Part shown: piece by piece, positions 17,515 through 24,878 of the stretch
How the letters are laid out: every line of letters starts with the position of its first letter
Numbering within the stretch: position 1 is the stretch's first letter
The notes under the pieces: model-generated
The model's database searches: none
What the model was told of the DNA's origin: nothing
What the model saw: the letters and a program-made list of their open reading frames with translations, nothing else
From: an uncultured Zoogloea sp.
GTDB lineage: Bacteria > Pseudomonadota > Gammaproteobacteria > Burkholderiales > Rhodocyclaceae
Direction: 5' to 3'
Length of the DNA: 64,000 nt
NCBI GenBank assembly: GCA_937967645.1
Contig: CALBTT010000184.1
Location: forward strand, 4,297 to 68,296
Program-made: the position numbers and the translations under genes

Positions 17515-17547
17515 GACGCCCCGGACTGCAGCAGCAGCCGGGGCGTC
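17515..17547 (-). terminator. Strong GC hairpin after dmpP
   Basis: GACGCCCCGG (17515-17524) and CCGGGGCGTC (17538-17547) are exact inverted repeats 20 bases after the dmpP stop. A T run is lacking, so termination may be partial or Rho-dependent; read-through from dmp into tmo is possible. Confidence 0.5.
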
Positions 17548-17567
17548 GGGGACAGGCCGGGGACGAC

Positions 17568-18629
17568 TCAGACCCGCTTGAACAGCGGGCTGCGCACCTG
17601 TTGGGCGTCGGCGGCGGAGAAGAACTTCTCGGTGTAGATGTCGCGCTCGAACAGGCGGCCCTGCATGAGCGTGGAGATGCAGGCCTCGATCATCAGCGGT
17701 GGACCGCACAGGTAGGCCTTGCGGCCGCGGAAGTCGTTGTCGAAGTGGGCCTTGGCGGCCTCGTGCACATAGCCGCGGAAGCCCTGCCAGTCGCTGTCGG
17801 CCGGCTCGTCGGAGAGGGCCGGCACATAGCTGAAGTGGGGGTACCGGGCAGCCAGCTCGGTGAATTCCTGGTGGTAATACAGTTCGGCCTGGTTGCGGGC
17901 GCCGTAGACCAGGGTGATGGGTAGGGTCGAACCCTCCTCCAGCAGGTCGAGGATCATCGAGCGCGGGCTGGACAGCCCGGAGCCGCCGGCCATGAACAGG
18001 GACGGCAGACCCGCCGACCGGTGCACGAAGAAGCGCCCGTAAGGCCCGGTGAGGCTCAGCCGGTCGCCGGCCTTGAGTTCGTTGTGAATCCAGGTGGTGC
18101 CGGCCCCACCGGGCACGATGCGGATGTTCAGCTCGATCTCGTTGCCCGAGGACGGAGCACTGGCCAGCGAGAAGGCGCGGAAGCCCAGCTCGCCGGGCAG
18201 GTTGAGGTTGATGTACTGGCCGGCCTGAAAATCGAGGGTCTCGCCCTCGTCCAGCTTGATCCAGATCCCCTTGATGGTGGGGGTGAGATCCTCGATGCGG
18301 CTGACCACCCCGTGGTAGTCGCGCACCGGGATATCACGGGCGTCCTCGTCGACCTCAATCTCGACCTCGATGACCAGGTCGGATTCGAGCTTGGCGCAGC
18401 AGGCCAGCACCTTGCCTTCGTCCCGCTCGTAGTCCATCAGGGCGAAGTTGGAGGCGTTGCCCTGATCCACCTCGCCGTCGGTCACGGTGACCTTGCAGGT
18501 GGCGCAATAGCCCTGCCCGCAGGCGTGGGGCAGGAAGATGCCGGCGCGCAGGGCCGCATCCAGGATGGTCTGGCCCTCTTCGACCTCGATGCTGCGGCCG
18601 AGGGGCTCGATGGTGAGCTCATGGCTCAT
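17568..18629 (-). CDS. dmpP: Phenol hydroxylase reductase component (P5)
   Basis: 353 residues: N-terminal 2Fe-2S ferredoxin (CGQGYCATC, about 37-45, last Cys in CCAKLES), FAD domain (FRAFSLA), NAD domain (MAGGSGLSSPRSMI), ending in the usual EKFF. It takes electrons from NADH to the DmpN diiron site without a Rieske protein. ATG 18629. Last gene of dmpKLMNOP. Confidence 0.94.
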   Translation of the reverse strand: MSHELTIEPLGRSIEVEEGQTILDAALRAGIFLPHACGQGYCATCKVTVTDGEVDQGNASNFALMDYERDEGKVLACCAKLESDLVIEVEIEVDEDARDIPVRDYHGVVSRIEDLTPTIKGIWIKLDEGETLDFQAGQYINLNLPGELGFRAFSLASAPSSGNEIELNIRIVPGGAGTTWIHNELKAGDRLSLTGPYGRFFVHRSAGLPSLFMAGGSGLSSPRSMILDLLEEGSTLPITLVYGARNQAELYYHQEFTELAARYPHFSYVPALSDEPADSDWQGFRGYVHEAAKAHFDNDFRGRKAYLCGPPLMIEACISTLMQGRLFERDIYTEKFFSAADAQQVRSPLFKRV

Positions 18630-18691
18630 CGTGTCTCTCCTTGGGTGGGCCGGTCCGCCGGAGCGGACCGGCCTCCTTTTCTGTCAGCAGG

Positions 18692-19054
18692 TCAGTAGCC
18701 CGAGCCGGCGATACCGTCGAGGCCGGGCGTGATGAAGCGGATCAGGTCCTTGTGGCCGATGCCGTTGTCGGCCAGGCTCTTGTCCCGGTCCGGGCTGAAG
18801 GGCTGCGAGCCGTTGAGCCACCGCACTGCGCTCCAGTCGATCTGCGCCCAGTCGGGGTGGTAGCTGAAGCAGTCGGTCATGTGCTTGTCGATGATCTCGG
18901 CGAAGGGCGTCTCCGGCGGCAGGGCCAGCACGAAGGGCCGCGAGAACATGCGGTGGCGCTCCCAATTGACGTACAGGAGCTGGCGGCCCTTGTAGTTCTC
19001 CACCGCATCGCTGGAGGGGAAGTCGTAGGGGGCGAGGGTCTTCAGCAGGGTCAT
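18692..19054 (-). CDS. dmpO: Phenol hydroxylase P4 subunit
   Basis: 120 residues, matching the gamma-like small subunit of multicomponent phenol hydroxylases (YDFPSSDAVENYKGRQLLYV at the start, DNGIGHKDLIRFITPGL at the end). Structural subunit of the hydroxylase. It follows dmpN by 11 bases. Confidence 0.92.
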   Translation of the reverse strand: MTLLKTLAPYDFPSSDAVENYKGRQLLYVNWERHRMFSRPFVLALPPETPFAEIIDKHMTDCFSYHPDWAQIDWSAVRWLNGSQPFSPDRDKSLADNGIGHKDLIRFITPGLDGIAGSGY

Positions 19055-19065
19055 GGTGGCGCTCC

Positions 19066-20610
19066 TCAGTTCTTGGTGGCCTGGTGGCGCCACTCGGCGA
19101 AGTTCTTCTGGTCTTCCGAGCCGTTGAAGTCGCCGGTGGCCCGCTTGTCCATGCGCCAGTAGGCGTGCATGCGCGCACCGGGGCGGTAGTCGTGGGCGTT
19201 GATGTCGGTGCCCTCGGGCTCGCACTTGCCCTGCAGGGCGGCGTGGGAGGAGATGAAGGTCTGCACGTACTTCTCGGGCTCGTCCTCGAAGATCTCCTTG
19301 CAGTGGTCGGAGCAGAAATGGAATTTCTCGCCCTTGTACACCGTCTCGCGGAAGCACATCTCCATCGGGTCGCCGGGTTCGTTGAACTTGATGGTGGACA
19401 CGCAGACCTGGCAGTTCATGGGCTGGGTCTTGTTGTTGAAGCGGTTGCCGGCCTTTTCCTGCTTGTCGAAATGCTCCAGTACCGGGCGGTAGTACTTGTC
19501 GAAGGTGTTGGGGTACTTCTCGGACAGCCAGTCCAGCTCGTCCGGCGCCGGGATCCAGGTGTGGAAGGGGCAGGCGTCGGGCTTCATGTAGAAGCCGATC
19601 CACGACTGGTGGGTGATGTGCTCCTTCTCCTCGATGGTCTGGGCGAAGCACTTGGGCACCTTGACGCCGTAGCGGGCCAGGTCGTTGAAGAGGGCCGAGC
19701 CGTTCTGCTCGAAGTAGATTTCCCAGGCTTCCTTGAAGCTCATGATCCGCTTGGGCAGCATGTAGTCCATCATCATGCCCACCGAGGCCAGCTTGCGGGT
19801 GCCGCGCCAGGTCCACTTGTCGATCCAGCGCTGCACGATGGGCAGGTTGTCCGGGTCCTGCTCGAGCATGAACTTGATGCACTCGAGGCCCAGGGTCATG
19901 TGGCGGGCCTCGTCGGACTGGGCCGAGAAGCCGACCGTCATCGCCGCCATGTCGCCGTTGTAGGCGGCGCCGGAGATGAAGGGCACGAACAGGATGTTGG
20001 TCAGCACGTATTCGAAGGCGAAGCCGATGGCCACCATGAACTCGAAGGGGCCGGCAGTGATGGCGTCGTCGAAGAAGGACTTGCCGTCCGACAGGTACCA
20101 CATGCGCGACTGCTGATGGGCGAACTCGTCCATCCCGTTGTAGAAACGGTTGTAGTTGCTGATCGAGTGGATCTGGGTCTGGAAGTGGCGGTACTCATCC
20201 ACCGACTGCATCATGCAGGCGACGCGGGGGCCGGCGCCGACCATCTGGCGGGCCACCATGCTGAAGCCGCGGGCGGCCATCAGTTCCAGCGGCGGGGTGG
20301 AGCCGAGGAACAGCTTGAGCACGTTCATGTAGCGTGCATCGGTGACCGACAGGTGGCCGTTGTTCTGGTTGAAGGCGTCGAGAATGGCGTAGAGCTTGCG
20401 CTCCTTCTCGGCCTGGTACTTCCAGTAGGCGTCCATGGTCAGCCGGAAGGGGTCTTCCCACTGGTCCCAGTCGTGGATCTTGATGCCTTCGTAGCCGACC
20501 TGCGGGAAAACCTTGTCCATCGGCTGGAAGGTGGTGTCCCAGGCCAGGTCCCGGGTCATCATGGTGTAGCGCTCCTTGAGGCCGAGCTTCTTCGAAACTT
20601 TCATGTCCAT
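19066..20610 (-). CDS. dmpN: Phenol hydroxylase P3 alpha (diiron) subunit
   Basis: 514 residues. Diiron ligands Glu109, Glu139, His142, Glu200, Glu234 and His237 are all present (SVDEYRH, FAFEYVLTN, QSDEARH). A zinc-type Cys site (NCQVC and FCSDHC) in the C-terminal third is also a mark of DmpN. It hydroxylates phenol and methylphenols to catechols. The ATG at 20610 is chosen for its AAGGAGAG site. Confidence 0.95.
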   Translation of the reverse strand: MDMKVSKKLGLKERYTMMTRDLAWDTTFQPMDKVFPQVGYEGIKIHDWDQWEDPFRLTMDAYWKYQAEKERKLYAILDAFNQNNGHLSVTDARYMNVLKLFLGSTPPLELMAARGFSMVARQMVGAGPRVACMMQSVDEYRHFQTQIHSISNYNRFYNGMDEFAHQQSRMWYLSDGKSFFDDAITAGPFEFMVAIGFAFEYVLTNILFVPFISGAAYNGDMAAMTVGFSAQSDEARHMTLGLECIKFMLEQDPDNLPIVQRWIDKWTWRGTRKLASVGMMMDYMLPKRIMSFKEAWEIYFEQNGSALFNDLARYGVKVPKCFAQTIEEKEHITHQSWIGFYMKPDACPFHTWIPAPDELDWLSEKYPNTFDKYYRPVLEHFDKQEKAGNRFNNKTQPMNCQVCVSTIKFNEPGDPMEMCFRETVYKGEKFHFCSDHCKEIFEDEPEKYVQTFISSHAALQGKCEPEGTDINAHDYRPGARMHAYWRMDKRATGDFNGSEDQKNFAEWRHQATKN

Positions 20611-20633
20611 GGTGTCTCTCCTTGGGTGTCGGG

Positions 20634-20906
20634 TCAGCTCTGCCAGGACAGGACGAACTCGTCGTCGCTCTCGTCCAGGTGGCCGGAGATGGTGATCAGG
20701 TGCAGTTGCAGCTCCTGCAGGTCGAAGTCGCGACCCATCTTGTCTTCCACGGTGGCGCGCTTGATGACCAGGCGGCCGGGCACGTCTACCTTGACCATGG
20801 CGGGCTGATCCACCACCACGGCGTCGGGGTTGTCGTCCACGATGGCCTCGACGATGCAGCGGGTCTCTTCGTTCTTCTGGAAGGCGATGAAGGCGTTGGA
20901 TGTCAT
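20634..20906 (-). CDS. dmpM: Phenol hydroxylase effector protein (P2)
   Basis: 90 residues, MmoB/DmpM family (NPDAVVVDQPAMVKVDVPGR, then MGRDFDLQELQLHLITISG). Cofactor-free activator of DmpLNO. Separated from dmpL by 11 bases and dmpN by 23. Confidence 0.94.
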   Translation of the reverse strand: MTSNAFIAFQKNEETRCIVEAIVDDNPDAVVVDQPAMVKVDVPGRLVIKRATVEDKMGRDFDLQELQLHLITISGHLDESDDEFVLSWQS

Positions 20907-20917
20907 GACGGCGGCTT

Positions 20918-21910
20918 TCAGACGGGGATGCCGGCCTTGGCGGCGCGGGCATTGAGTTGCTGGACGACCTCGTCCAGGACGGCGGCGCCGTCGGCACCGA
21001 AGGCCAGCTCGGCCACCGGCGTGAGCACTTCGACGGAGCGCTGGCGGGCCGCGGCGATCCACTCGCCGAGCAGCGCCTTGTTGGCCGGGTTGTCGGCGGC
21101 GGCGGCCTTCAGCACCGCATCCACCCACTTCACGTTCTCGGCGAACCACTCGCGCTGGAAGCGGGTGAGCATGGTCAGCACCGGGCCATGGGCCGCGTTG
21201 AGACGGTCGTTGAGCTTGTCGTAGATCAGCGGGTACAGCAGGCCTTCGAGGGCGAAGTTCTGGGCCACGAAGAGCTCGAACCAGTCCTCCATGACCATCT
21301 GGTCCTCGACGTAATGGCGCAGCCCCTGCCACACCGGGGCGGCCAGCCAGGCCTGCTTGGCCTCGGCGAGGGCGTCGATCTCATCGAGGGAGATGCCCAG
21401 GCGGGTGATGAACTGGGCAATGCCAAGCTGATCCATACAGGCGTAGGCGGTCGCCTGGGAGATGGCGATGCCGTAGCTGTAGGCGGCGATGTAGGAGTTG
21501 TTGATGTTCGATCCCCAGGCCACGTGGCGCAGGGGCAGCAGCACCTCATTGACCACCTTCTTGCCTTCGCTCGGGTAGCCGGCCGCCAGGCCCAGCTCCT
21601 CGGCCATGTCGAAGTCGGCGCTGGCGGTCTCCTGCATGCGGCCGCGAGCCAGGGTCCAGGCACCGTAGAAGAACTGGCGCGGATCCTTCAGCGCGTACCA
21701 GTCCTTCATGGTGATGCGCGAGCGCGTCGGATCGAAGATGTCGTGGGACGGATCCCAGGTCGGCCGGTAGTGGTAGTTCTCCACCGGCTGCAGGTCCATC
21801 GTGGCCTCCATGTAGCGGGACGCCGGCTTGTCCGCGCCCATGCGGCGGGCCAGGTGGCCGAAAGTCTGGCGCAAGGGCTGGATGGTGATGGTGCGAAGGT
21901 CCATGCTCAT
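20918..21910 (-). CDS. dmpL: Phenol hydroxylase P1 beta subunit
   Basis: 330 residues, beta subunit of the phenol hydroxylase oxygenase. PVENYHYRPTWDPSHDIFDP near residue 42 and the long helical body match DmpL. Starts at ATG 21910 with AAGGAG upstream; a second ATG two codons later is possible. Confidence 0.93.
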   Translation of the reverse strand: MSMDLRTITIQPLRQTFGHLARRMGADKPASRYMEATMDLQPVENYHYRPTWDPSHDIFDPTRSRITMKDWYALKDPRQFFYGAWTLARGRMQETASADFDMAEELGLAAGYPSEGKKVVNEVLLPLRHVAWGSNINNSYIAAYSYGIAISQATAYACMDQLGIAQFITRLGISLDEIDALAEAKQAWLAAPVWQGLRHYVEDQMVMEDWFELFVAQNFALEGLLYPLIYDKLNDRLNAAHGPVLTMLTRFQREWFAENVKWVDAVLKAAAADNPANKALLGEWIAAARQRSVEVLTPVAELAFGADGAAVLDEVVQQLNARAAKAGIPV

Positions 21911-21958
21911 TGTGTGCTCCTTCTCCTCTGATTCTGGGTGTGGGTAGGCCCGGCCCGC

Positions 21959-22210
21959 TCAGCGGAAACGCTGGTGGGTGGCGTCGTGGAGGTTCCAGGC
22001 GAAATCCCCCTGCGGACGGGGGGCATCCGGGGTCTCCAGGAAAATCACGTGGTGCTCGGCGCAGAAGGACTGGAAGGCGGCTTCGGGCATGATCAGTTCG
22101 ACGGCCACTTCCGGCTCGCCCACCGAGAACTCGAACTCCACCATGCCGTTGTCGCGCCGGCCGGTGACGCGCACGAACTTGCGGGTCACGTCGAAACGGG
22201 TCTCTGTCAT
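21959..22210 (-). CDS. dmpK: Phenol hydroxylase assembly protein (P0)
   Basis: 83 residues of the DmpK/PhlA family (MTETRFDVTRKFVRVTG, then RNDG-like FEFSVGEPEVAVEL). DmpK is known to help make active oxygenase and is not needed for turnover. First gene of the operon; AGGAGGAG precedes the ATG at 22210. Operator C lies about 107 bases upstream. Confidence 0.92.
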   Translation of the reverse strand: MTETRFDVTRKFVRVTGRRDNGMVEFEFSVGEPEVAVELIMPEAAFQSFCAEHHVIFLETPDAPRPQGDFAWNLHDATHQRFR

Positions 22211-22315
22211 GGCTCCTCCTGGTCTTTGCGCCGCCGGCATCGAGGCGCGGCGGTCGGACGCTTCAGGGCCTGGATGGCCCCCACCGGCGTGTTCGGTGAG
22301 ACGCCATTGCACCAA

Positions 22316-22333
22316 ACATTAAGATGTTAGTGA
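22316..22333. promoter_or_regulatory. Operator site C before dmpK
   Basis: ACATTAAGATGTTAGTGA fits the CACTA-N6-TAGTG pattern in the right arm and centre and 4 of 5 bases in the left arm. It stands 107 bases before the dmpK start and 54 bases past the end of the upstream AraC gene. No sigma54 -24/-12 element is visible in this gap, unlike DmpR-controlled systems. Confidence 0.65.
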
Positions 22334-22386
22334 ATGGACGATCAGCGCCTTGGCTTGTACTTTTCAAAGCCAGGCTGATGGAGCGA

Positions 22387-23343
22387 TCAGCGAACCTGAT
22401 CCTGGTGCTGGATGCGGAACTGACTGGGGGTCAAACCCGTGCGGCGGGTGAAGAAGCGGGAGAAGTAGGCCGGGTCGGCAAAACCCAGCGTGTAGGAGAG
22501 CTCCCCCACCGGGGTGGTGGAGAAGCGCAGCAGGCGACGCGCCTCCTGCAGCAGGCGGTCGTGCACCACCTCCTTGGAGGCCAGGTTGGCCATGCGCCGG
22601 CACACGTCGTTGAGGCGGGCCTCGGTCACCTTGAGCTGGCGGGCGTAATCGGGCAGCGTCAGGTGGTCGCGGAAATGGGCCTCCACCAGATCGCAGAAGC
22701 TGAGGAAGATGCGCAGATCCTCCCCCCGCTCGCGCCTCAGGGCGCTGGAGGGCGTATGGGTGGCGAGCAGCCGGTTCAGACTGATGAAGAAGCACTGTCC
22801 CAGGGCCCGCACCGCCGCCGAGCGCCCCTTGTCGCGGCCGCCGAACTCCTGACGCAGCAACTCGGACAATTGCAGCAGGCGCGCCACCTCGGCCTGGACG
22901 CCCTCCTCCGCCCCGCCCAGGGGCAGGAAGGCCGCCTCGCGCAGCTGGGCGTCGGGCCACAGGCCCGGCAGGGACGCATACCAGCCGCGCACCACCTCCT
23001 GGCGCACGGTGATCACGTGGCCGTCCGTATCCTCGTCGGAATAGAAGGCGTGGGGGATCGCCGGCGGGGTGATGAAGAGCAGCGGCGCATCTCCGAAGTA
23101 GGCCTGGTCATCGAGCTGCAGGCGGATGCTGCCGCGGGTCAGCACATGCACCTGGTAGAACAGGGAATGACGATGGGCCGGCGTATTACGGCCGAAGATC
23201 TCGGCCAGCCGGCCGAAGGTCTCGTAGTGGACGTCGCAGTCCGGATCGCCCTCGTAGATGCGGGTGATGTAGATGTCGGGGATGGCCTGGGCGGAGGGCT
23301 GGCCCCGTGGATCGGAGGCCCCCGGAACGTCGTGGGTGGACAT
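22387..23343 (-). CDS. hpaA: HpaA-like AraC-family regulator
   Basis: 318 residues: an N-terminal cupin (about 30-120, with RNTPAHRHSLFYQVHVLTRG) and a C-terminal AraC HTH (about 215-312, VGELSYTLGFADPAYFSRFF). The layout and cupin signature resemble HpaA, the activator of 4-hydroxyphenylacetate catabolism; here it stands directly before the phenol hydroxylase operon on the same strand, so phenol or another hydroxyaromatic is a plausible effector. The name is by resemblance only. ATG 23343 lies only 12 bases from operator D, so its transcript may be nearly leaderless. Confidence 0.75.
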   Translation of the reverse strand: MSTHDVPGASDPRGQPSAQAIPDIYITRIYEGDPDCDVHYETFGRLAEIFGRNTPAHRHSLFYQVHVLTRGSIRLQLDDQAYFGDAPLLFITPPAIPHAFYSDEDTDGHVITVRQEVVRGWYASLPGLWPDAQLREAAFLPLGGAEEGVQAEVARLLQLSELLRQEFGGRDKGRSAAVRALGQCFFISLNRLLATHTPSSALRRERGEDLRIFLSFCDLVEAHFRDHLTLPDYARQLKVTEARLNDVCRRMANLASKEVVHDRLLQEARRLLRFSTTPVGELSYTLGFADPAYFSRFFTRRTGLTPSQFRIQHQDQVR

Positions 23344-23355
23344 CCCGCAAGAAGA

Positions 23356-23373
23356 TCACTTCGATGTTAGGGA
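23356..23373. promoter_or_regulatory. Operator site D between hpaA and hpaR
   Basis: TCACTTCGATGTTAGGGA belongs to the same operator family as sites A-C. Like site B it is followed by AGTCAA (minus-strand TTGACT), placed 17 bases from a poor -10 (TCTTCT) for hpaA. On the plus strand TATCAT at 23383-23388 could be the hpaR -10. Confidence 0.7.
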
Positions 23374-23440
23374 GTCAACAGGTATCATTGAGTGCATCCA
23401 CCCGGGAGCCCCCTCCCCCACCACAGGAGTTCGAACGTCC

Positions 23441-23980
23441 ATGCAGAGCAGGATTTCCTACCGCAACCTGCCCCAGCTTTTCCTGAAAGCCCGGGAGGAG
23501 CTGATCTGCCATTTCCGCCCCATCCTCAACCACTTCGGCCTCACCGAGCAGCAGTGGCGCATCCTGCGGGTGCTCAGCGAGCGGGAACAGCTCGAACCCT
23601 GGGAGATCTGCGACATCTGCCAGATCCTCAGCCCCAGCCTGGCCGGCGTGCTGTCGCGCATGGACGACATGGGAGTGATCAGCCGCAGCCGCGTGCCGGA
23701 AGACCAGCGCCGGGTCATCGTGCGCCTGAGCCCGAAGGGCGCCGAGATGGTGGAAGAGATCGCCCCGCTGATCCAGGCCCAGTACCGCAACCTGGAAACC
23801 TCCCTGGGTCGCGAACTGATCGACGAGCTCTACACCGTGCTCGACAAGGTCATCACCGGCCCGCACCCCCCCGTGGAGCGGATCGCCCTGCCGGAACGCA
23901 GCCCGCAAGCTGCCGCTGAAGCCCCCAAAGCGCCCGAGAAGAAAAGGAAAAGCCCCCGACGGGGTACGGCGGAGGCCTGA
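23441..23980 (+). CDS. hpaR: HpaR-like MarR-family regulator
   Basis: 179 residues with a MarR winged helix (about 20-130): LTEQQWRILRVLSE, DICQILSPSLAGVLSRMDDM, RSRVPEDQRRVIVRLSPKG. The sequence matches HpaR, the repressor of homoprotocatechuate genes, more than generic MarR. The C-terminal 30 residues are Ala/Pro/Lys-rich and disordered, longer than usual. ATG 23441 has AGGAG upstream. Best candidate protein for the CACTA-N6-TAGTG operators because MarR dimers bind such palindromes and one copy is in its own promoter. Confidence 0.85.
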   Translation: MQSRISYRNLPQLFLKAREELICHFRPILNHFGLTEQQWRILRVLSEREQLEPWEICDICQILSPSLAGVLSRMDDMGVISRSRVPEDQRRVIVRLSPKGAEMVEEIAPLIQAQYRNLETSLGRELIDELYTVLDKVITGPHPPVERIALPERSPQAAAEAPKAPEKKRKSPRRGTAEA

Positions 23981-24194
23981 TTCAAACACGTCCTGCACCT
24001 GTTCCGCGCAACACGCTTCCGGCGAGATCGATCCTCCGCCGCGTGTAAAAACGGCCAGGATCAGCACGTCCCACTGAAACAGTGGTCGGCACCAAAGTAG
24101 CGGCCATCGGTGCAAAGACGATCACCTGTGCGAAGGCAGAAGCGGGGAGTCCCGCCTTAATCGCCTCCGCCCACACGCATGGCGTACCACCTCA

Positions 24195-24818
24195 TTACTT
24201 GGCGAAGGTGGATATCACCTGATCGGCGAACTGAGTGACATCAGGAAACGCCTGGAATAAGCCCCTGATTCGGACAATCGCCTGATCCCTGCTCTCGTCC
24301 TTGATCTCAAGCTGACTCAGGAGGCTTGAAAGATAACTGCCACCACCGGCCTGAATATCGGCAGCGATCTGGGCATGGCTCAAAAGAATGAACTCCCTGA
24401 TCTTTTCGGCCTTGGACTTCTCAACCTTTCCATTTGCCGAATTCGTGCCATCGGCTTCCAATGTGACAAGAAACTGATTCGGAACATATTCATGCATGGC
24501 TCCCGTCGCTGCGTCGGTGGTGGAACCCAGCACCCCGCCGATCGCAATGTTTCCGAAGAACCAACCACTGACCGTCGTTCCCATTGTCGTGGAGAACTCC
24601 TTGTAGCCCTCCTTCCGAACGACCAGGATCTGATTACTCTTTTTCTCCAGCTGCAGGCTCAGCGGAGTCTGCCCGATCGGCCGTCCATCGATCATGACCG
24701 TTGCACCGGCCGGGATCGACTGAAAAGAGACGAGTTGAGTCTTACCATTCACGATGGTGGCGCAGCCCGCGACAGAAGCCAAAGCAAGAACGAGCGAGAA
24801 AAAATCTCTTCTTTTCAA
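24195..24818 (-). CDS. PEGA-domain lipoprotein
   Basis: 207 residues. The start is TTG at 24818 (no in-frame ATG before a stop; GAGGG upstream). A lipoprotein signal ends VAGC (Cys19). Residues about 30-72 form a PEGA domain (SIPAGATVMIDGRPIGQTPL, VVRKEGYKEF); then a Gly-rich stretch (WFFGNIAIGGVLGSTTDAATG) as in many PEGA lipoproteins, and a helical tail. Cell-envelope protein of unknown job. Base composition is clearly lower in GC than the flanks. Divergent from the DUF4105 gene with a 60-base gap. Confidence 0.8.
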   Translation of the reverse strand: MKRRDFFSLVLALASVAGCATIVNGKTQLVSFQSIPAGATVMIDGRPIGQTPLSLQLEKKSNQILVVRKEGYKEFSTTMGTTVSGWFFGNIAIGGVLGSTTDAATGAMHEYVPNQFLVTLEADGTNSANGKVEKSKAEKIREFILLSHAQIAADIQAGGGSYLSSLLSQLEIKDESRDQAIVRIRGLFQAFPDVTQFADQVISTFAK

Positions 24819-24878
24819 AACACCCTCTTTTCATATGTAAAATGAGTACAACTGCATTGTCATCAACTATTTTTAGCC

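Noticed and set aside
22211..22386. A sigma54 (-24/-12) promoter for the phenol hydroxylase operon, as in dmp of Pseudomonas
   Set aside because: No GG-N10-GC element is found; TTTGGTGCAATGGCG has wrong spacing.
23981..24194. A small gene between hpaR and the PEGA lipoprotein
   Set aside because: The short frames lack start signals and family features; I see nothing in it.
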